From: Apostichopus japonicus
Lineage: Eukaryota > Echinodermata > Holothuroidea > Aspidochirotida > Stichopodidae
Length of the DNA: 12,500 nucleotides
Direction: 5' to 3'
Assembly: GCF_037975245.1 (NCBI RefSeq)
Contig: NC_092575.1
Location: 27,994,841-28,007,340, forward strand
The notes below the pieces were generated by a model, which was not told the DNA's origin, ran no database searches, and saw only the letters and a list, made by a program, of their open reading frames with translations. The position numbers and the translations under genes were made by a program. Of the stretch, positions 7,973 through 12,500 are shown in pieces. The number at the start of each line of letters is the position of its first letter. Position 1 is the first letter of the stretch.

Positions 7973-8412
7973 ATGGTCAAACAGAAGAAACCGAGTAAGG
8001 CTACATACAATGAGTGGTCGGATGAAGTCACTGAGACGTTGCGTGGGTGCTTTGAAAGCACCGACTGGGGCGTGTTTCAAGATGACGACACCAACAGTAG
8101 GGTTACAGCTGTCAGTGAATATATTAACTTTTGTGTTTTATCTATTGTACCAACTAAAACAAGATGGGTATTCCCGAACAGTAAAACGTGGTTAGCTAAG
8201 GATTTGAAGGTATTGATTAAACAGAAACACGTGGCCTACCATAACAAAGATTACGAAACAGCAAGAACTCGTGAAAGGGAAATTAAAAGAGAAATCAAAC
8301 GGTGTAAATATCAGTATGGAAAGAAACTTGAACGTAAATTTCAGTTCAACGATAGTCGAGCAGCGTGGAATGTCATGTCCAACATCAGTGGTCATAAACT
8401 GAAAAGTCAGAC
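7973..8412 (+). pseudogene. LINE linker between endonuclease and reverse transcriptase
   Basis: This continues in the same frame as the endonuclease after the single TAG. Features match the linker of CR1/L2-type elements: a W-S-D-E-V-T-E-T-L-R-G-C-F-E-S-T-D-W block, a F-P-N-S-K-T-W-L string, a long basic helical stretch rich in K, R and E (about residues 85-125 of this part), and A-A-W-N-V-M-S-N-I-S-G at its end. Continuity across the stop suggests CAG or another sense codon mutated to TAG, because relatives have a residue here rather than a domain boundary. The reading leaves this frame between 8398 and 8412. The rest of the open frame to 8590 is a shadow of the RT frame. Confidence 0.85.
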
Positions 8413-9621
8413 ACTGCACATGCTACTACTGACTTCATTAATGAACTCAATCAGTTTTATTGTAGATTTGATGAGATCGATTTTAACGAAGAACAGCTTT
8501 CTCTTTTTGCAATACTATTTGATAAGTGCAATGATTTTAACAGGGTTATTTTATCAGTTGATGAGGTCCATACGCTATTTTCTCGGTTAAATGTACATAA
8601 AGCTAGCGGACCAGATCTTATTAGTAATAAAGTAATTAAGTTATGCTCTGCCCAGTTAGCCCCCATCTTCACTGAAATATTTCAAGATACAATTGATACT
8701 GGTGAGATCCCTGTTATTTGGAAAACATCCGCAATCACCCCAGTTCCAAAATCACGTACAGTCACAACTTTAAATGATTATCGTCCAGTGGCACTCACTT
8801 CTACCGTAATGAAATGTCTCGAAAAACTTTTCCTTAGGACTTTGTTAAATGAGAGTGGCGTTACCATAGATCCCATGCAATTTGCATATAGAGCCAATAG
8901 AAGTGTTGATGACACAGTCCTATTGTTTTTGCATACAAATTTTCAACACTTGGAAACTCCAAATTCTTTTGTTAGGGCTACATTTTTTGACTTTTCGAGT
9001 GCCTTCAACTCCATTCAACCGCACTTATTAATTCATAAACTGTTAGCCATGGGTGTAAATTGCAGGTTACTGTTGTTGATCTTAAACTATTTAAGAGACA
9101 GACCACAGTTTGTTAAATTAAATGGCATTTGCTCTAATGTTCGATCCGTTAGTACTGGTGCCCCTCAGGGATGCTGTCTATCTCCTGTCCTTTTCTGCTT
9201 ATACACTAACGATTGCAGAAGTAAACACGATGTCTATTCTATTATTAAATATGCAGATGATACCGTGATAACCGGTTACCTGCACTACGATGTTGTTGCT
9301 CCGTATGAGAAGGAAATCGAACATTTTGTTACTTGGTGCCACCAAAACTACCTAAAATTGAATGGCGAAAAAACTAAGGAGATAGTTTTTGACTTCAGAA
9401 AACAGCCATGTGATATTGCTCAAATCAGGGTTAATGATGAGTTTGTCGAAAAGGTGCACCACTATAAGTATCTAGGTACTATCATTGACTGTAAACTTAA
9501 CTTCAAAGACCAGGTTGATGCAATTAGGTCAAAAGCTTGCCAACGATTGTACTTTTTACGTAAACTGAAATATTTTAATGTCGACAACACTACTCTTGTC
9601 CTTTTTTTTACCAGTCAGTGA
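8398..9621 (+). pseudogene. LINE reverse transcriptase domain
   Basis: The open frame actually begins after the TAA at 8395-8397, well before the first plausible start at 8788, and is uninterrupted to 9618. In order it shows F-I-N-E-L-N-Q-F-Y-C-R-F (8434 on), K-A-S-G-P-D, W-K-T-S-A-I-T-P-V-P-K and L-N-D-Y-R-P-V-A-L-T-S (from 8770). The polymerase core follows: F-D-F-S-S-A-F-N (motif A, 8986-9009), G-A-P-Q-G-C-C-L-S-P (motif B, from 9157), and Y-A-D-D (motif C, 9250-9261). K-T-K-E-I-V-F-D-F-R and K-Y-L-G-T-I-I-D come next. Both aspartates of motif C and the motif A aspartate are intact. The frame ends at TGA 9619-9621 only because an 8-T run (9602-9609) is one base short of what the family reading requires. 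Confidence 0.95.
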
Positions 9622-9939
9622 TACAAAGCGTGCTGACTTTTAGTATTATTTGTTTTTTTCGGGCTGCTTACAAAGGATTCTTCATTTAAATGAGAGAAGG
9701 TTATAAGGGCTGCCAGCCGTACTATTGGTAGGGATATTTGTTTGAAAACTGTCTATGAACTCTTCATTGATATGGTGCACCAGTGGAATATTAAAGGACA
9801 TAAACATCCTCTTTTCCAGAACTATGTATTCTGCCGTTCAGGCAGCAGACTTTGCATGCCACGGTCTAAGCATAACAGATTCAGGTTTTCTTTTTTACCC
9901 AATTCTGTTTCTCTTTTCAACCTAAGGGTTGTTACATAG
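9610..9939 (+). pseudogene. conserved C-terminal region of the LINE polyprotein (broken)
   Basis: After the T run the reading continues as Y-Q-S-V-I-Q-S-V-L-T-F-S-I-I-C-F-F, which is the family's continuation of the RT thumb region. A 7-T run (9653-9659) with one extra base then returns it to the earlier frame as G-L-L-T-K-D-S-S-F-K. An in-frame TGA stop (9691-9693) follows, then E-K-V-I-R-A-A-S-R-T-I-G, H-K-H-P-L-F, G-S-R-L-C-M-P-R and F-L-P-N-S-V-S-L-F-N, typical of the end of CR1/L2-like polyproteins. The natural stop is TAG at 9937-9939. The L-x-K-V-I-R-x-A-S-R-T-I-G match and the closing F-x-P-N-S-V-S-L-x-N make the assignment firm. Confidence 0.85.
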
Positions 9940-10214
9940 GTTTATTTTGTTTGATAGTCTTGTTTGTTTGTTTTTGCTATATGTATATATATATATATAT
10001 ATATACATACATATATGTTTATATTTTGCTCACATGTTTGGATATTGTTGCTGTTGATATTTCTACCTTTTCATTCAACTTCTCTGTGTTATGGTTATAC
10101 TAATATTTAACTGTATTCTGTATGTAACTTTAAAACTTTGATTTTTATGTGTTTTGCTGCAGGGCGACAAATTTCCATATCTCTTGGACGAAATAAATCT
10201 CTATCTATCTATTA
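9940..10214 (+). other. LINE 3' UTR with L2-like terminus and (CTAT)n tail
   Basis: The 3' UTR is T-rich and contains a (TA)n run at 9979-10017. It ends in GCTGCAGGGCGACAAATTTCC (10157 on), then CTCTTGGACGAAATAAAT and CTATCTATCTATT (to 10214). The layout is a CAAATTTCC-like box, a GGA(C/T) box, an AAATAAA-type signal and then a tetranucleotide tail. It matches the 3' ends I know from vertebrate L2/Rex1-type LINEs, where this end is recognised by the element's own RT. It therefore fixes the 3' boundary of the insertion. Confidence 0.8.
9979..10017 (+). repeat. (TA)n microsatellite inside the LINE 3' UTR
   Basis: About eleven uninterrupted TA units, flanked by ATATG and ACATACATATATG. It probably expanded after insertion. 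Confidence 0.9.
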
Positions 10215-10927
10215 ATCATTTATATTTGTTTTTTAAGCCATTTTGAAGTGAAACTCTTAGCTTTCTTCCATATTTAATACATCACTAACCATCTCATGAT
10301 AAATCGATACAGGGAGGAATCGCTGTAAACATCTTACAACCTCATAGCATATGATATGTAAATTTACGGCCCTGTGTCTGATTGACCGATGTGGGTGGCA
10401 CTTTATATATTGATCACTTTATTCCGCCAATTAAGTTTGTCCCATGAAAATGATTCATTAAGTTTGCTTCAAAATGTCAATATTTCAACATTGAGCAGCA
10501 AACTAATGAATTGCAGCAAATTTTTGTCTTAGATAAAAGTTAGGAACCGTTTATGTCAGTACGATTGCTTCGAAGCTTTTTATAAGAGAAATCAGTATAT
10601 AAGAGGGATTTACTAGAATAAGACAATAGTCCTAAATGGCTGGCCATGCACCTCTTCAACAACACAAATGATCCTTTCCTTTTTTTTGTTGCGATGTATG
10701 CTTTTATTGGATTAGATCGTCTAGGCAAGGCTCATTAGTATGCATGATATGAACTTAAATGTCCGGGAGACAAATAATGAAAACATGAAAACAGCTTAAT
10801 AATCATCAGTAGCAAGCAATATTAATACAATGACAGTTAAAGAAATAAGAAATTATAACCAAACGAATAAGCTGCTAACTTTGTTTGATCTTTCATTTTA
10901 CATATAGCCTATTCGGTAATCAAAATA
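10215..10927. other. no recognisable gene or repeat
   Basis: AT-rich sequence. A minus-strand frame at 10540-10728 has no domain-like content. I see nothing else here. Confidence 0.6.
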
Positions 10928-10972
10928 ATATATTGTATATATATATATATATTGTATATATATTGTATATAT

Positions 10973-11040
<68 letters not shown>
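10928..11040 (+). repeat. (TA)n microsatellite, 113 bp, with TTGTA interruptions at its 5' side
   Basis: The first half contains regularly spaced ATATTGTATAT interruptions (about 10930-10980). The second half is nearly pure TA to 11033, then TTATATA. Self-complementary DNA of this length can extrude cruciforms and is prone to length error in assemblies. The plus-strand open frame across it is an artefact of the repeat. Confidence 0.97.
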
Positions 11041-11794
11041 ACCAAATTCATAACCATTTTTCTAGTTTTGCTTGGAAGTAATGCATACGGTATCTAATGC
11101 AAAATAATATAATAGCGAATATCTTTAAATAATAATTTATCCAAAAACATACGATAATAAAATGATCTCGTTGCAATTGTTAAATTCAGATTATTTGGTA
11201 AATCACACCAATTAACAAACTATATTTTAAAAGAGTGATGTCTACCTTAAGTTTGATCAAATTGTTGATGCTATTCAATGTTAAAATCCTTCAAAATATA
11301 TAGTTAATTAGCTGGACCATAACGTTTTATGTATGAAGTTAGAGTCGAAACAGTTTTCCGGTTTGCTGTTTACAAGTTCTATGTCACTGCAGATATGAAC
11401 AAGTATCAGGGTGACAAAATGTTGAGAATCGAATCAAATATTTACATGAAATTCTTTGATCACAGTTACTGATACTTCTGTGGAAACATCAAAGACGATG
11501 TCGTAGTTTAAATTAATTACAAACTAACTTTGTCTATACTTATCAATGGTAATTGGTACAATTATTGACAATGATACGCAATGTTTTTTTTTTATACAGA
11601 AAACTGAATATTAACTTAAACTTATATGTTCCATGGAAATATGATCAGTCTTTCAGTTAATAAATATTCCTTCTAAAGAGTTATGTGTTCACAGAGCACA
11701 ATTTTTTCTATAAAACGCTCTATTGTTGGTGAATGGTGACTCCTTCTTACCGTGAATGTTCATTCTGACTATACTACGTTAATATCCGCAAATA
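11041..11794. other. no recognisable gene or repeat
   Basis: AT-rich DNA without a supported frame, RNA gene or repeat. A T9-type run near 11585 is the only low-complexity piece. Confidence 0.6.
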
Positions 11795-11840
11795 TCACAC
11801 ACATACGTACGCACCCACACACGCGCACACACCCACACAG
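11795..11840 (+). repeat. imperfect (CA)n low-complexity tract
   Basis: CACACACAT, ACGTACGCACCCACACACGC and GCACACACCCACACAG together form an impure CA/CCCA tract with alternating purine-pyrimidine stretches. Confidence 0.85.
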
Positions 11841-11905
11841 CAAAGCTAATACAAACGATTTGAGTAGTTCTTTTCCGCCAAACTTAGATGAACAGCATGT
11901 ATCGG

Positions 11906-12500
11906 TAGTACATTAAAAAGAAGAACATTACCTTACAGTATGTCTATTAGTATACAGTACATTAGAAAGAAGAACATTACCTTACAGTATATCTATTAGT
12001 ATATATACAGTACATTAGAAAGAAGAACATTACCTTACAGTTTGTCTATTAGTATACAGTACATTAGAAAGAAGAACATTACCTTACAGTATATCTATTA
12101 GTATATATACAGTACATTAGAAAGAAGAACATTACCTTACAGTTTGTCTATTAGTATATATACAGTACATTAGAAAGAAGAACATTACCTTACAGTTTGT
12201 CTATTAGTATACAGTACATTAGAGAGAAGAACATTACCTTACAGTTTGTCTATTAGTATACAGTACATTAGAAAGAAGAAAATTACCTTACAGTTTGTCT
12301 ATTAGTTTATATACAGTACATTAGAAAGAAGAAAATTACCTTACAGTTTGTCTATTAGTATACAGTACATTAGAGAGAAGAACATTACCTTACAGTTTGT
12401 CTATTAGTATACAGTACATTAGAAAGAAGAAAATTACCTTACAGTTTGTCTATTAGTATATATACAGTACATTAGAAAGAAGAAAATTACCTTACAGTTT
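11906..12500 (+). repeat. 49/53-bp minisatellite, twelve copies, running off the window end
   Basis: Units start at 11906, 11955, 12008, 12057, 12110, 12163, 12212, 12261, 12314, 12363, 12412 and 12465 (partial). Each begins with CAGTACATTAGAAAGAAGAA (the first with T in place of C), continues with CATTACCTTACAG, and ends with TCTATTAGTATA. Lengths are 49, 53, 49, 53, 53, 49, 49, 53, 49, 49, 53, the difference being an extra TATA at the unit end. Variants inside units (tatatct against tttgtct, AGAGAG against GAAAG, AACATT against AAAATT) follow a pattern rather than being random. Divergence is low, so the array is young or actively homogenised. Confidence 0.97.

Larger units (their letters stand above)
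7010..10214 (+). mobile_element. CR1/L2/Rex1-type non-LTR retrotransposon, nearly full length, broken
   Basis: A single element can be followed from an N-terminal leader through endonuclease, linker, reverse transcriptase and conserved C-terminus to a 3' UTR with a (CTAT)n tail. The protein order and motif wording match the CR1/L2/Rex1 branch of the Jockey superfamily, notably N-V-R-S-L-Q-N-K, R-P-F-Y-L-P-R-E-F, G-D-F-N, S-D-H, L-N-D-Y-R-P-V-A-L-T-S and Y-A-D-D. Such elements copy themselves by target-primed reverse transcription of their own RNA. No target-site duplication is visible, which is common for this group. The 5' boundary is arbitrary, set at the start of the open frame; the element could begin upstream, near or before the G-rich tract. 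The interruptions are listed under the coding features. Confidence 0.9.

Noticed and set aside
7878-8195. Overlapping plus-strand frame of 105 codons within the LINE
   Set aside because: Shadow of the endonuclease/linker frame; it carries no LINE motif.
10885-11097. Plus-strand frame of alternating Tyr and Ile
   Set aside because: This is a direct translation of the (TA)n microsatellite.
11906-12500. CRISPR-like array of regular repeats
   Set aside because: Whole units are conserved with no variable spacers; this is an ordinary minisatellite.

Overview
The window reads as non-genic, repeat-rich DNA from an animal nuclear genome, most likely a marine invertebrate. It is AT-rich, has no prokaryotic-style gene packing, and carries decayed non-LTR retrotransposons, (TA)n, (CA)n and (CTAT)n microsatellites and several minisatellite arrays. 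The degenerate interspersed repeat at 2310-2870 and the LINE types are of kinds I associate with echinoderms and other marine deuterostomes. That placement is a weak inference from memory, not something the sequence proves.

Layout. 1-230 holds one possible short host exon on the minus strand (weak). 230-1690 shows no gene. 1694-1855 is a 26-bp minisatellite, and a partial second locus of the same repeat lies at 3376-3470. 2079-2226 is a two-copy direct repeat. 2310-2870 is a degenerate modular interspersed repeat ending in a CA-rich tract. 3470-5600 is almost featureless apart from a short (TAA)n run and a 34-bp duplication. 5609-6175 is a 41-bp-period AT-rich satellite with a higher-order period of 245 bp and internal inversions. 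6197-6637 (minus) is the decayed C-terminal end of one LINE, with a short tetranucleotide tail abutting the satellite. 6868-6910 is a G-rich tract with a strong G-quadruplex consensus.

The main element is at about 7010-10214 (plus): a nearly full-length but broken non-LTR retrotransposon of the CR1/L2/Rex1 type. It encodes an N-terminal leader, an AP-type endonuclease, a linker, a reverse transcriptase and a conserved C-terminal region, followed by a 3' UTR with an L2-like 3' end and a (CTAT)n tail. Five frame changes and two in-frame stops break the reading frame, yet the visible endonuclease and RT catalytic motifs are intact. The copy is therefore dead as it stands but not very old. Two of the frame changes are one-base length differences in T runs that cancel each other and could be assembly errors.

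10215-11795 has no gene and carries a 113-bp (TA)n block. 11906-12500 is a 49/53-bp minisatellite that runs off the window end.

The genes do not form a pathway: the coding content is retrotransposon-derived, plus one speculative exon. I found no convincing new biological system. The points most worth checking are the degenerate 2A-like leader of the main LINE, the G4 tract just upstream of it, and the higher-order structure of the two satellites.
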